DNA of 64,000 nucleotides from a virus: positions 59,836 to 123,835 of the IMG/VR virus record IMGVR_UViG_3300028920_000040; one strand, written 5' to 3'. Under the pieces are notes generated by a model. The model saw nothing but the letters and a program-made list of their open reading frames with translations. It had not been told where the DNA came from and did not search any database. The translations under genes were made by a program, and so were the position numbers. Shown here in pieces: positions 1-8,433 of the stretch; position 1 is the stretch's first letter; every line of letters starts with the position of its first letter.

Positions 1-106
1 GAATAAGTTTCTTAGTGTAGATAGAGATGTATTTTCAACTCCATTTGATGAACCTAGTAAAAACGCATTTAGAAAATTTTTAAATACAGTAGGAATATTT
101 GAATGA
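1..106 (+). CDS. 3' end of an upstream gene (partial)
   Basis: An open frame enters from the left edge (first whole codon at 2) and stops with TGA at 104-106, giving 34 residues ending in NTVGIF-E. The stop overlaps the next start as ATGA, which implies translational coupling. Too little is present to assign a function. Confidence 0.75.
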   Translation, partial: NKFLSVDRDVFSTPFDEPSKNAFRKFLNTVGIFE

Positions 107-693
107 AATTTCAAAAGTTTTATGAATCAAAAAAGAAAACTCCTGTAGTAGTATTTGCAGGACGTTTTCAGCCTTTTCATGTCGGTCATAAAGAAACTTA
201 TGATAATTTAGTTGAAAAGTTTGGAAAGGATAATGTTTATATAGCAACTTCTAATAAAGTAGAATTGCCAAAATCTCCTTTTAGATTTGCTGAAAAAAGA
301 AAAATTATAAGGAAGATGTTTAAGATTCCTTCTGATAAAATAGTTCAGGTTAAAAATCCATATGCTCCTTTAGAAGTATTAGAAAAATATCCTAAAAATT
401 CTGCATATGTTGCTGTTGTTGGAAAGAAAGATGCTGATCGATTGATGAAGGGCAAATATTTTGATATGTATAAGGACGATATTCCCCTTGATAAATACGA
501 AGATAAAGGTTATATTTACGTGGCTCCACAAAATACAAAGTTCTTTAATGGAAAGCGTATCACAGGAACTCTTGTAAGAGAGGTATTGAAGGATGGTTCA
601 GCCGAAGATAAGATGGATTTATTTAATGAACTATATCCAAAATTTAATCAGGAAATATTTGATTTAGTAATAAATAAAATTAGAGGAGAATAG
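103..693 (+). CDS. NMN adenylyltransferase-like nucleotidyltransferase
   Basis: Member of the HxGH nucleotidyltransferase superfamily (NadM/NadR type), which joins a phosphorylated substrate such as NMN to a nucleotide and releases pyrophosphate. Seen: GRFQPFHVGH at residues 20-29 and ITGTLVR at 153-159, matching the ISGTxxR phosphate-binding signature. The 196 aa length fits a single-domain NMNAT. The first residues, MKFQKFYES, resemble the N-terminal peptide of the 18-36 kb block, so the enzyme may be virion cargo; no clean [LI]-x-E follows. ATGA overlap with the upstream gene. NMN versus another substrate cannot be settled by reading. A NadE gene lies at 42265. Confidence 0.8.
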   Translation: MKFQKFYESKKKTPVVVFAGRFQPFHVGHKETYDNLVEKFGKDNVYIATSNKVELPKSPFRFAEKRKIIRKMFKIPSDKIVQVKNPYAPLEVLEKYPKNSAYVAVVGKKDADRLMKGKYFDMYKDDIPLDKYEDKGYIYVAPQNTKFFNGKRITGTLVREVLKDGSAEDKMDLFNELYPKFNQEIFDLVINKIRGE

Positions 694-694
694 A

Positions 695-1183
695 ATGAGT
701 TTCAAGGATTATTTCAGAAAGAAAATAGACGAAGTTAAATTAGGAAATATGTTTCCTGTTAGAAAAATTCCTGTTGACTTTAAGCAGTGGCAATACCCAA
801 AGGAACACAAAACTCTTCCTTTTAATGACCATGAAATTTCTGTTATAAGGGAAATAATCAATCGAAGCGAAGATACTGTATATCCTGTTAATATAATGGT
901 TTCAAAAGATAAGACGACTATTTTACTTCAATGGGAAGAGTATATGGACCCAGCTTCAGGAAATTCTGGAGCTTTATATAAAATTGATGGTGGAGATAAA
1001 AAATATTATTGGGCATCATTTCAAAGACCTGAAGAAATGGGTTGGGGACAAGAAACCGATCCTGAAAGGTCTACTTCAAAAGACGATATAAAAAATTATA
1101 GCTTCTCTCCTGAAAAGGAAGACGATATTCTTAAACTTCGTAAGCTTATAGTCATTCATGCAAGGCCTGGAAGAAATATATAA
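695..1183 (+). CDS. Tagged protein of unknown function, 162 aa
   Basis: Not recognised. The N-terminus MSFKDYFRKKIDE fits the shared tag, with a possible cut after Glu13 (I-D-E). The body is soluble, rich in Trp, Asp and Glu, with an acidic patch near residues 120-135. It starts 1 nt after the NMNAT-like gene behind GAGGAG, so the two are probably co-translated. Virion placement is inferred only from the tag. Confidence 0.8.
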   Translation: MSFKDYFRKKIDEVKLGNMFPVRKIPVDFKQWQYPKEHKTLPFNDHEISVIREIINRSEDTVYPVNIMVSKDKTTILLQWEEYMDPASGNSGALYKIDGGDKKYYWASFQRPEEMGWGQETDPERSTSKDDIKNYSFSPEKEDDILKLRKLIVIHARPGRNI

Positions 1184-1196
1184 TTCATTGACAAAT

Positions 1197-1427
1197 ATGA
1201 TAAAAAATATTATTTTTAATGTAAAGAAGTGTTTTCATTTAACATTTTTAATGTTAATATTTTCTGCATTTTTAAAATGCGGACCTGTTATGACTTATTA
1301 TACTTCTAACGAAAAAGAAATAGGAAATATACAGTACTTTCCAGAATTTGACAAAGTATTAGATACAACGATATATAATAGTGGTGAAAATAAAATATAC
1401 GGAGTTAGATACAGAATTAAAAAATAA
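1197..1427 (+). CDS. Small membrane-anchored protein
   Basis: A hydrophobic segment (FHLTFLMLIFSAFL) follows a basic N-terminus and is followed by K-C-G, which looks like a signal anchor or a poor lipobox. The rest is soluble. The in-frame ATG at 1197 is preferred because the earlier one at 1158 lies inside the previous gene; neither has a good ribosome site. TTGACA (1188-1193), 17 nt, then TATTTT (1211-1216) overlaps the start and could be a weak promoter, in which case an even later start would be used. No function assigned. Confidence 0.5.
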   Translation: MIKNIIFNVKKCFHLTFLMLIFSAFLKCGPVMTYYTSNEKEIGNIQYFPEFDKVLDTTIYNSGENKIYGVRYRIKK

Positions 1428-1452
1428 TAATTGAAATATTGAAGGAAAGTAT

Positions 1453-2241
1453 ATGATCAGAATAATTTCTGGTTGGTCAAATCCCGGCGGATCGACCACC
1501 GCATTTATTAACCTCACAAACGCACTTAATGAAGTAGGATACGAAACTATATTTTGCGGTCCTCATAATTGGCATTTAAACAAATGTCGTGCTGAACAAA
1601 CTGTTCCCGGTACTAAACTTAAAATACACAAAGACGATTCCTTAATTATTCATTTCATGAATAAATTTCAAGTCAGACCTCCTGTTAAAAAATTTATATT
1701 AAGTTCTCATGAACAAGATATACTTCCTATTAAAAATCTCAATTATAAAATATTTGATAAAATTCATTTTGTAAGTACTCATCAAAAAGAATATCATGAT
1801 GTAGACCATCCTCATTTTATATTACCAAATATATTGGACGATCTTAAACCAGGTAATAAACCAAATAGCAAGGTCGGCGGCATCATAGGATCAATAGATG
1901 GAAATAAAAGAGTACATCAATCGATTAGAAATGCATTAAAAGATGGTTGTGAGAAGGTACTTATCTTTGGTAATATATCCGATCCTTGGTATTGGCAGAA
2001 TAAAGTAAAGTGTTTAATTGATGGAAGCAAAGTTGTTTATTGTGGATATGTAGATGATAAACAAAAAATATATAATATGATAACAGATGTATATCATTCT
2101 TCTAAACTTGAAACATGGGGATATATTAAGGGAGAATGCAAACTTACAAATACAAATTATCATGGAAATAATTCGACTAATGGATATTGGGAAATGGATA
2201 AAGAAAAAATAATTGATTCTTGGACAAAGGAGCTGGCATGA
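1453..2241 (+). CDS. GT-B (GT4-like) glycosyltransferase
   Basis: Predicted retaining glycosyltransferase that would move a sugar from a nucleotide-sugar donor. The N-terminus has the GT4 pattern SGWSNPGGSTTAF (glycine-rich acceptor-side loop). The C-terminus has SSKLETWGYIKGEC, resembling the donor-binding E-x7-E region. At 262 aa it is shorter than usual GT4 enzymes (about 350), so the fold is compact or reduced. GAAGGA precedes the ATG. First gene of the glycan cluster; ATGA-coupled to the next gene. Confidence 0.7.
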   Translation: MIRIISGWSNPGGSTTAFINLTNALNEVGYETIFCGPHNWHLNKCRAEQTVPGTKLKIHKDDSLIIHFMNKFQVRPPVKKFILSSHEQDILPIKNLNYKIFDKIHFVSTHQKEYHDVDHPHFILPNILDDLKPGNKPNSKVGGIIGSIDGNKRVHQSIRNALKDGCEKVLIFGNISDPWYWQNKVKCLIDGSKVVYCGYVDDKQKIYNMITDVYHSSKLETWGYIKGECKLTNTNYHGNNSTNGYWEMDKEKIIDSWTKELA

Positions 2242-2969
2242 TAAGAATTCTTACCACTTTTTATAATTCAGAATTATATTTTCCAAAAACGGTTATTAGT
2301 TTAAGAAATCAAACTATTAAAGATTGGAAATGTTATGTTACAGACGATATGTCTTCAAGAAGAGCCAGAACATTTTTAGAATCTACTGTTGGATGGGATG
2401 ATAAATTTGAAATTATTTATAATGATAAAAAAATGTGGCAGTCTGGAAATTATTGGCAAGTTTTACAGAAAGAAGAAATAGATGATAATGATATTTGTAT
2501 AACACTTGATGGCGACGATTGGTTTCCGGACAATAAAGTTCTTGAAAGAGTGTTGAAGTATTATGAAGATAATAATACTTGGATGACATTTGGACAGTTT
2601 CTTTATTATGATAAGGGCGGAAAAACAAGAATGGGATTTTCTAGAAAACCAAATCTGTTTTCAGAAGCACGTAGACTTCCTTGGACATCTACTCATCTTA
2701 GAACATTTAAAGCTTTTCTATATAGAAAAGTTGATAAAAAAGATTTGATTGATCCATCGACAGGATGTTTTTGGCAAATGGCAGGAGATGTTGTAACATT
2801 TAGTCCGATGCTAGAAATGGCTGGTGAAGACAGAGTTAAATATTATAACGATATTAATTATGTATATAATGTTGAGACAGATATGAATGAGTTTAAAACT
2901 GATCTTGGACTGTCTACTAGAATAACTAGAGACATTGCAAATATGAAAAAATATGAAAGGATTGAATAA
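2238..2969 (+). CDS. GT2 family (GT-A) glycosyltransferase
   Basis: Classic GT2 layout: TTFYNSELYFPKTVISL near the N-terminus (nucleotide-sugar binding), YVTDDMSS as the first acidic motif and ITLDGDDWF as the metal-binding DxD-like motif. 243 aa from ATG 2238; an in-frame upstream ATG at 2220 lies within the previous gene, and 2238 has AAGGAG plus ATGA coupling. Inverting sugar transfer is likely; donor and acceptor are unknown. Confidence 0.85.
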   Translation: MIRILTTFYNSELYFPKTVISLRNQTIKDWKCYVTDDMSSRRARTFLESTVGWDDKFEIIYNDKKMWQSGNYWQVLQKEEIDDNDICITLDGDDWFPDNKVLERVLKYYEDNNTWMTFGQFLYYDKGGKTRMGFSRKPNLFSEARRLPWTSTHLRTFKAFLYRKVDKKDLIDPSTGCFWQMAGDVVTFSPMLEMAGEDRVKYYNDINYVYNVETDMNEFKTDLGLSTRITRDIANMKKYERIE

Positions 2970-3011
2970 TGATTGATAGTTTAATTTTTTCAAAGAAGGA
3001 AAGAAAATAAT

Positions 3012-3815
3012 ATGATTAGGGATGAAATATTTGATATAAGAATTTCAGATAACAATTGTGAAGTTGTTTATGTCAATAGAATTATTGATAATATAATTAG
3101 TTTGAGTGATTTAAATAAGTTAAAAGAATATAAATTCATTGTTACAGATTGTTTAACGGAGATTGATAAAAATTCAGAAAAAATAATTGTTATATTGACT
3201 GGAGATGAACATTATAGAAATCCTAATTATTTAAATCGTGTCCATTCTGTGTTTAAAAATTATGTATATAACGAACAAGATAATTTATTTGCTATTCCAT
3301 TAGGATATAATAAATATCAATTAGATATACCACACAAACCAATTTCTGAAAGAAAAATAGATGTGTTTTTTTCTGGACAAGTTAAAATATTTAATAGATA
3401 CGATTTAATGAATACATTTAGTAATCCATCTACATTACAATGCTATAATAATTTTATCAATAGGACAAATGGTTTTCGTCAAGGATTATCTCCTAAAGAT
3501 TATTCAAATACAATGATGAACTCAAAAATAGCATTATGTCCAGATGGTAATATAAGTTCAGAAACTTTTAGATTTTTTGAAGCAATGAGATATGGTTGTG
3601 TGGTAGTGACAACTAAAAAGCCAAAAAATTATATTTACGAAAATATGCCAGCTATAGTAATTGATAATTGGGAAAGTAGTGTTGAAATAATAAAAGATTT
3701 GCTTCAAGATGAAGATAGAATGTTAAATTTAAGTAATAAGTCTTTACGATATTGGAATGATATTTGTTCTGAGAAATCTGTAGCTAAATTTATACTATCA
3801 AAAATTAAATTTTGA
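3012..3815 (+). CDS. Exostosin-like glycosyltransferase
   Basis: The C-terminal half contains NSKIALCPDGNISSETFRFF followed by EAMRYGCVVV, the signature of the exostosin/GT47-like GT-B fold, in which the Glu and the E-A-x-x-x-G-C segment bind the nucleotide sugar. The N-terminal about 100 residues are divergent. Preceded by GAAGGAAAG. The 42-nt gap before it holds no obvious signal. Specific sugar unknown. Confidence 0.7.
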   Translation: MIRDEIFDIRISDNNCEVVYVNRIIDNIISLSDLNKLKEYKFIVTDCLTEIDKNSEKIIVILTGDEHYRNPNYLNRVHSVFKNYVYNEQDNLFAIPLGYNKYQLDIPHKPISERKIDVFFSGQVKIFNRYDLMNTFSNPSTLQCYNNFINRTNGFRQGLSPKDYSNTMMNSKIALCPDGNISSETFRFFEAMRYGCVVVTTKKPKNYIYENMPAIVIDNWESSVEIIKDLLQDEDRMLNLSNKSLRYWNDICSEKSVAKFILSKIKF

Positions 3816-3824
3816 GGAGCTTCT

Positions 3825-4640
3825 ATGAAAATCGATTGTTTAATTTTTTCCAAAGACAGAGCTTGTCAATTAGATTTATTATTAAGAAGCATTAAGGATA
3901 ATTTTGAAGAAATACATCCTATCATTTTGTTTAAACAAACGAATGAAAATTACAAGCTTGGATATGAGAAAGTCAATTCTTATCATTCTGGTTATGAATG
4001 GATTGAAGAAGAATCTTTTGTTCCTGATTTAAGAAAAATTGTTTCTACATTTAGAAATCAATTTTTTTTGGTCTTAGTTGATGATGAAATTGTAATAAGA
4101 GATTATCCTATTAAGAATGCTATGTATGCATTAGAATTAAATAACGATCTTCATTGTGTTTCATTAAGAATGAATCCGTCGATTCATTATACATATACTG
4201 CAGACCTTGCTTCTCCACCACCAACATTTTTCGATGATTATAGATTTGATGATCTTTTATTTTGGAACTGGGAAAATTACGATGGAAGGACAGACTGGGG
4301 ATATCCATCGTGTATAAATTCTCACATATACAGAAAAGAATTTATTATTCCTATGATACAAAATCTTCCTTTTAATAATGTTAATAGACTTGAAGGATTA
4401 TTAAATCTTCAAAGAAGCAGTTTTAAAAAACAAATGGCTTGTTTCAATAAATCAAAAACTATTAATATAGCAAATAATCTTATACAAACGGGAACAAATC
4501 GACACAGTAATAATCCAGAATATTCAGTAGAAAATCTTAATCGAAAATTTTTAGAAGGAAATAGAATATCGACAGAAAATTTTTATAATTATGATAATAA
4601 TTTAGCAACACTAGAAAGGGATTATATATGGTTGAAATAG
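3825..4640 (+). CDS. GT-A-like glycosyltransferase
   Basis: 271 aa. The start MKIDCLIFSKDRACQLDLL resembles GT-A enzymes that open with a strand and a K-D-R loop. FLVLVDDEIVI near residues 82-92 could be the metal-binding acidic motif, and WNWENYDGRTDWGYP sits where an acceptor loop would be. The assignment is by pattern and context inside the cluster, so the exact family is uncertain. SD GAGGAG; overlaps the next gene by 13 nt. Confidence 0.6.
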   Translation: MKIDCLIFSKDRACQLDLLLRSIKDNFEEIHPIILFKQTNENYKLGYEKVNSYHSGYEWIEEESFVPDLRKIVSTFRNQFFLVLVDDEIVIRDYPIKNAMYALELNNDLHCVSLRMNPSIHYTYTADLASPPPTFFDDYRFDDLLFWNWENYDGRTDWGYPSCINSHIYRKEFIIPMIQNLPFNNVNRLEGLLNLQRSSFKKQMACFNKSKTINIANNLIQTGTNRHSNNPEYSVENLNRKFLEGNRISTENFYNYDNNLATLERDYIWLK

Positions 4641-5461
4641 GTTTGATTGATAAAACTTTTATAATGTGTGGTCCTTCTTGTGGAACTGGCCAGACAGGAA
4701 TGGCTCCAAAACATATTAAATGGTATACTGGTGAAGACTATAGAAATATTACTGTATTAACTGATATGTGTCTTAATCAAGCTGATACTTGTTATAGTCG
4801 AATTAAAATCGCGTGGATAATAGAACCAAGAGCAATTGCTCCTTATGTATATAATGCAATTGAAAATCCTGCACTATATAATAAATTTGATTTTGTAATG
4901 ACACATGATAAGGAACTTCTTAATATTGATAATAATAAATTTCATTTTTGTCCTCTTGTTGGTCATTGGATAATAGATGATGATAATAAAATTCATAAGA
5001 AGACAAAAAATATTTCTATGATTGCTTCAGGAAAGAAACAAACAATAGGACAAAAATTAAGGCATTCTATAGTCGAATCTTGTAGAGACAATATAGATGG
5101 ATTGTATGGTAAAGGATATCAGGCCGTTGATAATAAAATAGAAGGATTAAAAGATTATAGATTCCATATAGTTGCTGAAAACGACAAGAAAGATTTTTGG
5201 TTTACTGAAAAAATTATAGATTGTTTTGCAACTGGTACAGTTCCTATATATTGGGGATGTCCGAGTATTGGTGCATTTTTTAATCCTGATGGAATATTAT
5301 CATTTGATACGATAGACGAACTTAAAGAAATTTTAAAAACAACTGGAGAAGAACTTTATAGTAATATGCTTCCTGCTATAAAACAAAACTTCGAATTATC
5401 TAAAAAGTATTTTTATCCAGAAGATTTTATGTATAATGCATTAATCAAGGATTTTGTATAA
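4628..5461 (+). CDS. GT10-like fucosyltransferase
   Basis: The C-terminal half carries the alpha-1,3-fucosyltransferase signature: HIVAEND, then WFTEKIIDCFATGTVPIYWG, then G-C-P and FFNPDGILSF. The Glu and Lys of T-E-K-I contact GDP in characterised GT10 enzymes. 277 aa is short because the N-terminal acceptor domain is reduced. GDP-L-fucose or a related GDP-6-deoxysugar is the expected donor, and a GDP-fucose/colitose synthase is encoded at 9243. SD AAAGGG with 8-nt spacing. Confidence 0.85.
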   Translation: MVEIGLIDKTFIMCGPSCGTGQTGMAPKHIKWYTGEDYRNITVLTDMCLNQADTCYSRIKIAWIIEPRAIAPYVYNAIENPALYNKFDFVMTHDKELLNIDNNKFHFCPLVGHWIIDDDNKIHKKTKNISMIASGKKQTIGQKLRHSIVESCRDNIDGLYGKGYQAVDNKIEGLKDYRFHIVAENDKKDFWFTEKIIDCFATGTVPIYWGCPSIGAFFNPDGILSFDTIDELKEILKTTGEELYSNMLPAIKQNFELSKKYFYPEDFMYNALIKDFV

Positions 5462-6498
5462 TGATGGAAGTTGTAATTAATCGTTCTGGTTCTGAGTTAC
5501 GCATACCGGAAATACAGAAAGTAATTCCGTGGGATGGAAAAAAATACATGCTTCATTCTGAATTTGTCAGAAGATATAGAGGATATTTAGAAGTAGTCGA
5601 TGTTAAAGTAAAAGAAAAAGAAGAATTATTAAAACAAGCAGAAAAAGAATTGAAGATTGAGATTAATAACTTTAATGCTGAAAAAACGAAGCTCGCCGAC
5701 CGTGATTTTCTTCATGAATTGGTTGAACAACATTCTCCAAATAGAAGATGTTGTTTTTTATATTCTTTTGATTTTAAAGAAAAAGAAATAGACAATGCTA
5801 TAAAAAGACTCAATATATCTATAAAATCAATAATCGATCAGAATGTTGATGTTTGTATTTGCAATACATCTAAGATTGATATTAAAAAATCTATAACTAA
5901 TATTAATAAAATAAGGTATTTGTATTATCCTTTAAAACAAGAAAATTATTGTAAACCAAAAACGATTAATATAGGCGTTAGAAAATTAGTAAATTCTGAA
6001 TATTTCTTTTTATCAGATATCGACTTAATATATCCACCATCATTTGTTAAAAATATGTTATCATATACGTTATATAAAGAACCAGTTAGAATTATATTTT
6101 TTAATTATAATCTTGGCAAATGTATAGATTATAAAAATTTTAAAACATATAAGAAACTTTTAGAAAGAGTTAAAGATTCACAAAGAACTACTATTGGTAT
6201 AGCTCCTGGCAATGGTCTTGTTCATTTAAAATCGTTTCATAAAATAGGTGGATTTGATGAAAGATATATAGGATATGGTCCTGAAGATGCAGATTTTAAT
6301 TTAAGAATATCAATTATCAATAAATATGTAGAAGTTAATTATGATAAAGTTAATACATATCATTTGTATCATCCTATTAATATAAACCAAGAATATAATA
6401 ATAAAAATATAGAATTATATAATAAAGTATGTTCTAAAATAAAAAAATATAATAAAAAAGTTCCATTAAAATGGACGGTTTCTGGAAATATTAAATAG
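5461..6498 (+). CDS. GT-A enzyme with galactosyltransferase C-terminal (7C-like) motif
   Basis: Two parts. Residues 1-80 are an extra domain ending in a charged Lys/Glu helix (predicted coiled coil). Residues 95-345 form a GT-A domain with FLSDIDLIY (DxD) and GNGLVHLKSFHKIGGFDE then GYGPEDADF, which is the Glyco_transf_7C/GT27 type signature. A terminal H-x-Y-H-P follows. The N-terminal extension is unusual and may tether the enzyme to a partner. TAATG overlap with the GT10 gene. Confidence 0.75.
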   Translation: MMEVVINRSGSELRIPEIQKVIPWDGKKYMLHSEFVRRYRGYLEVVDVKVKEKEELLKQAEKELKIEINNFNAEKTKLADRDFLHELVEQHSPNRRCCFLYSFDFKEKEIDNAIKRLNISIKSIIDQNVDVCICNTSKIDIKKSITNINKIRYLYYPLKQENYCKPKTINIGVRKLVNSEYFFLSDIDLIYPPSFVKNMLSYTLYKEPVRIIFFNYNLGKCIDYKNFKTYKKLLERVKDSQRTTIGIAPGNGLVHLKSFHKIGGFDERYIGYGPEDADFNLRISIINKYVEVNYDKVNTYHLYHPININQEYNNKNIELYNKVCSKIKKYNKKVPLKWTVSGNIK

Positions 6499-6508
6499 GA
6501 GACAAATA

Positions 6509-7075
6509 ATGAATTTAGAAATGGAAAAGAAACGCTTATCATATTCTTTGTCAGAAGATAGTATTGTTATGGATGTTGGTGGATATGAAGGAAAATGGAC
6601 ATCTGATATATTTTCAAAATATAAATGTTTTGTGTATGTATTTGAACCGGTTCAATCTTTTTATAATAATATAGTTAAAAAATTTAATGGAAAAGATAAA
6701 ATAAAATTATTTAATTACGCTCTTTCTAATAAAAACGGCAACACTAAAATGTGTGTGAATAAAGATCGTTCAAGTATGTTTGTTGGAAAACTTAATAGTG
6801 AAATTAATATGAGGGATATATCAGAAGTAATCGAAGAATTGAATTTAAATACGATAGACCTTATTAAAATAAACATTGAAGGAGCAGAATATGATTTGTT
6901 AGATCATATCATAGAGAAGAATATATTAACAAAATTTAAAAATATACAAGTTCAATTTCATAATTTTTATCCAAATGCTAAAGAAAGACGAGACACAATA
7001 AGAAAATTTCTTAATGAAACTCATGAGATATCTTTTGATTATCCATTTATTTGGGAAAGCTGGAAATTAAAATAA
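6509..7075 (+). CDS. FkbM family methyltransferase
   Basis: SAM-dependent O-methyltransferase. Seen: VMDVGGYEGKWTSDIF (SAM motif I), VFEPVQSFYNNI (motif II with acidic residue) and DLIKINIEGAEYDLL, the conserved FkbM I-[DN]-I/V-E-G-x-E motif. 188 aa is near the domain minimum. Likely methylates a sugar made or transferred by neighbours. SD TAGGAGA; its stop shares a base with the next start. Confidence 0.85.
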   Translation: MNLEMEKKRLSYSLSEDSIVMDVGGYEGKWTSDIFSKYKCFVYVFEPVQSFYNNIVKKFNGKDKIKLFNYALSNKNGNTKMCVNKDRSSMFVGKLNSEINMRDISEVIEELNLNTIDLIKINIEGAEYDLLDHIIEKNILTKFKNIQVQFHNFYPNAKERRDTIRKFLNETHEISFDYPFIWESWKLK

Positions 7076-7725
7076 TGAAAAAATTATATCTTTTATCTTA
7101 TCCGAAAAGTGGTAGTAACTGGTTGACATATTGTATTGAAAATATTTTTAAAACAAATGTTGTAGGTGCTACAAAAGAGTATACTGTATTTGGACATTCT
7201 CATAATATTAATTTTATAGATGATCTTGTTGTATGTAAAGGCCATGGTCATATGAAGAATGAGTGGATAGAATACGATGGATTAATTTTTTTGATTAGGG
7301 ATTATAAAAATAGTGTAGTTCCATTTAGTAATTTCAATATGAGTCTCGTCTTGAGCTGTTTATCGGGAGTAAGAAAAAATATTCCTGATTATATACACGG
7401 ATTAAAATATTTTGATTCGTTTAATAAACCAAAAGTAATGATAATATACGAGCAATTAATAAAATCTCCTGAAACAGAATTAAATAAAATATCAACATTT
7501 TTTTCAAATTTTAATATAGACACAAGTAATATTCAGAATTTTATTGATAATATTGAAAACCATAAAATAAATTCTATGAAAAAATATCGACCTGGTAAAC
7601 GTAAGAATAATAAATCGTGTTCAGAAAATCAATTAGAAAAAATTAGAACATATCTTAAAAAGAATTTTTTATCGATATATGAAAAGTATTTGTTAGTGTA
7701 TGATGATAAAAATACAGATAGATAG
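7075..7725 (+). CDS. Sulfotransferase-like protein 1
   Basis: PAPS-dependent sulfotransferase fold. SYPKSGSNWL at residues 8-17 matches the 5'-phosphosulfate loop (P-K-S/T-G-T/S-x-W/L), and FLIRDYKNSVV matches the 3'-phosphate motif R-D-P-x-x-x-x-x-S. IIYEQLIKSPETEL follows, as in sulfotransferases (Y-E-D-L). ATG 7075 is chosen over an in-frame ATG at 7051 that lies inside the FkbM gene. One of three such genes in the cluster. Confidence 0.75.
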   Translation: MKKLYLLSYPKSGSNWLTYCIENIFKTNVVGATKEYTVFGHSHNINFIDDLVVCKGHGHMKNEWIEYDGLIFLIRDYKNSVVPFSNFNMSLVLSCLSGVRKNIPDYIHGLKYFDSFNKPKVMIIYEQLIKSPETELNKISTFFSNFNIDTSNIQNFIDNIENHKINSMKKYRPGKRKNNKSCSENQLEKIRTYLKKNFLSIYEKYLLVYDDKNTDR

Positions 7726-7727
7726 TA

Positions 7728-8399
7728 ATGAAAAATTTAAATCAAAAATGTAGACTGGTAGCACATCCTCGGTGTGGCGGCCATTGGGTAAATTGCCTTA
7801 TTAATCTCTATATACACAAAATTGATTTTAAAGATTATATCCATAATGGAAAAAATAATGTGTGTATTCATACGCACGATGCAAAACTTTTGGAGAAGTA
7901 TAAGAATATAATTTATTTATATAGAAACCCTGTGGATAAGATTTATTCTACATGTTGTTTCTATGTTAAGAATCCAGAATATACTTATGGATTTCAAAAG
8001 AGGTATTATGTTGATGATATCTTTGATAAAGGAACCATTATCAAACACATTAATTTTTATATTGATAATATAAATAAATGGATTTTTCAAGATAATTTTA
8101 CTGATAAAAAGACTGTAATATCATATGATTTATTGGTAAATAATTTTGATTCAGAATTTTTAAAGATATTAAATCATTTTGAGAAACAATTTGATGCAGA
8201 TAATATTGTAAGAATAAAAGAAATATCAAAATTAGATATTAAGAAAAAAGATAATCAAAAAAGAATTATTAATACATCTAGTAATTATAATGATAATAAA
8301 AAAATTTTTAGAAATAAAATGACATCATTTATTTGGGAAAATATAAAAAATAAGAACGAGAACGTTTTTAAATTTTTGCAGGGAGAAATTTTATTATGA
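7728..8399 (+). CDS. Sulfotransferase-like protein 2
   Basis: AHPRCGGHWVNCLI near residues 12-25 fits the 5'-PSB loop with Lys replaced by Arg, and IIYLYRNPVDKIYS fits the 3'-PB motif (R-N-P-x-D-x-x-x-S). VISYDLLVNNF occupies the Y-E-D-L position. Starts 2 nt after the previous sulfotransferase-like stop. The Lys-to-Arg change weakens the activity prediction. Confidence 0.65.
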   Translation: MKNLNQKCRLVAHPRCGGHWVNCLINLYIHKIDFKDYIHNGKNNVCIHTHDAKLLEKYKNIIYLYRNPVDKIYSTCCFYVKNPEYTYGFQKRYYVDDIFDKGTIIKHINFYIDNINKWIFQDNFTDKKTVISYDLLVNNFDSEFLKILNHFEKQFDADNIVRIKEISKLDIKKKDNQKRIINTSSNYNDNKKIFRNKMTSFIWENIKNKNENVFKFLQGEILL

Positions 8400-8433
8400 A
8401 TTGTTTAATTTATTTTGTTAAGAAGGAGTGTAT

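Noticed and set aside
1158-1196. Longer N-terminus for the small membrane protein at 1197
   Set aside because: It would lie entirely in the preceding gene with no ribosome site; the signal-anchor design fits the later ATG.
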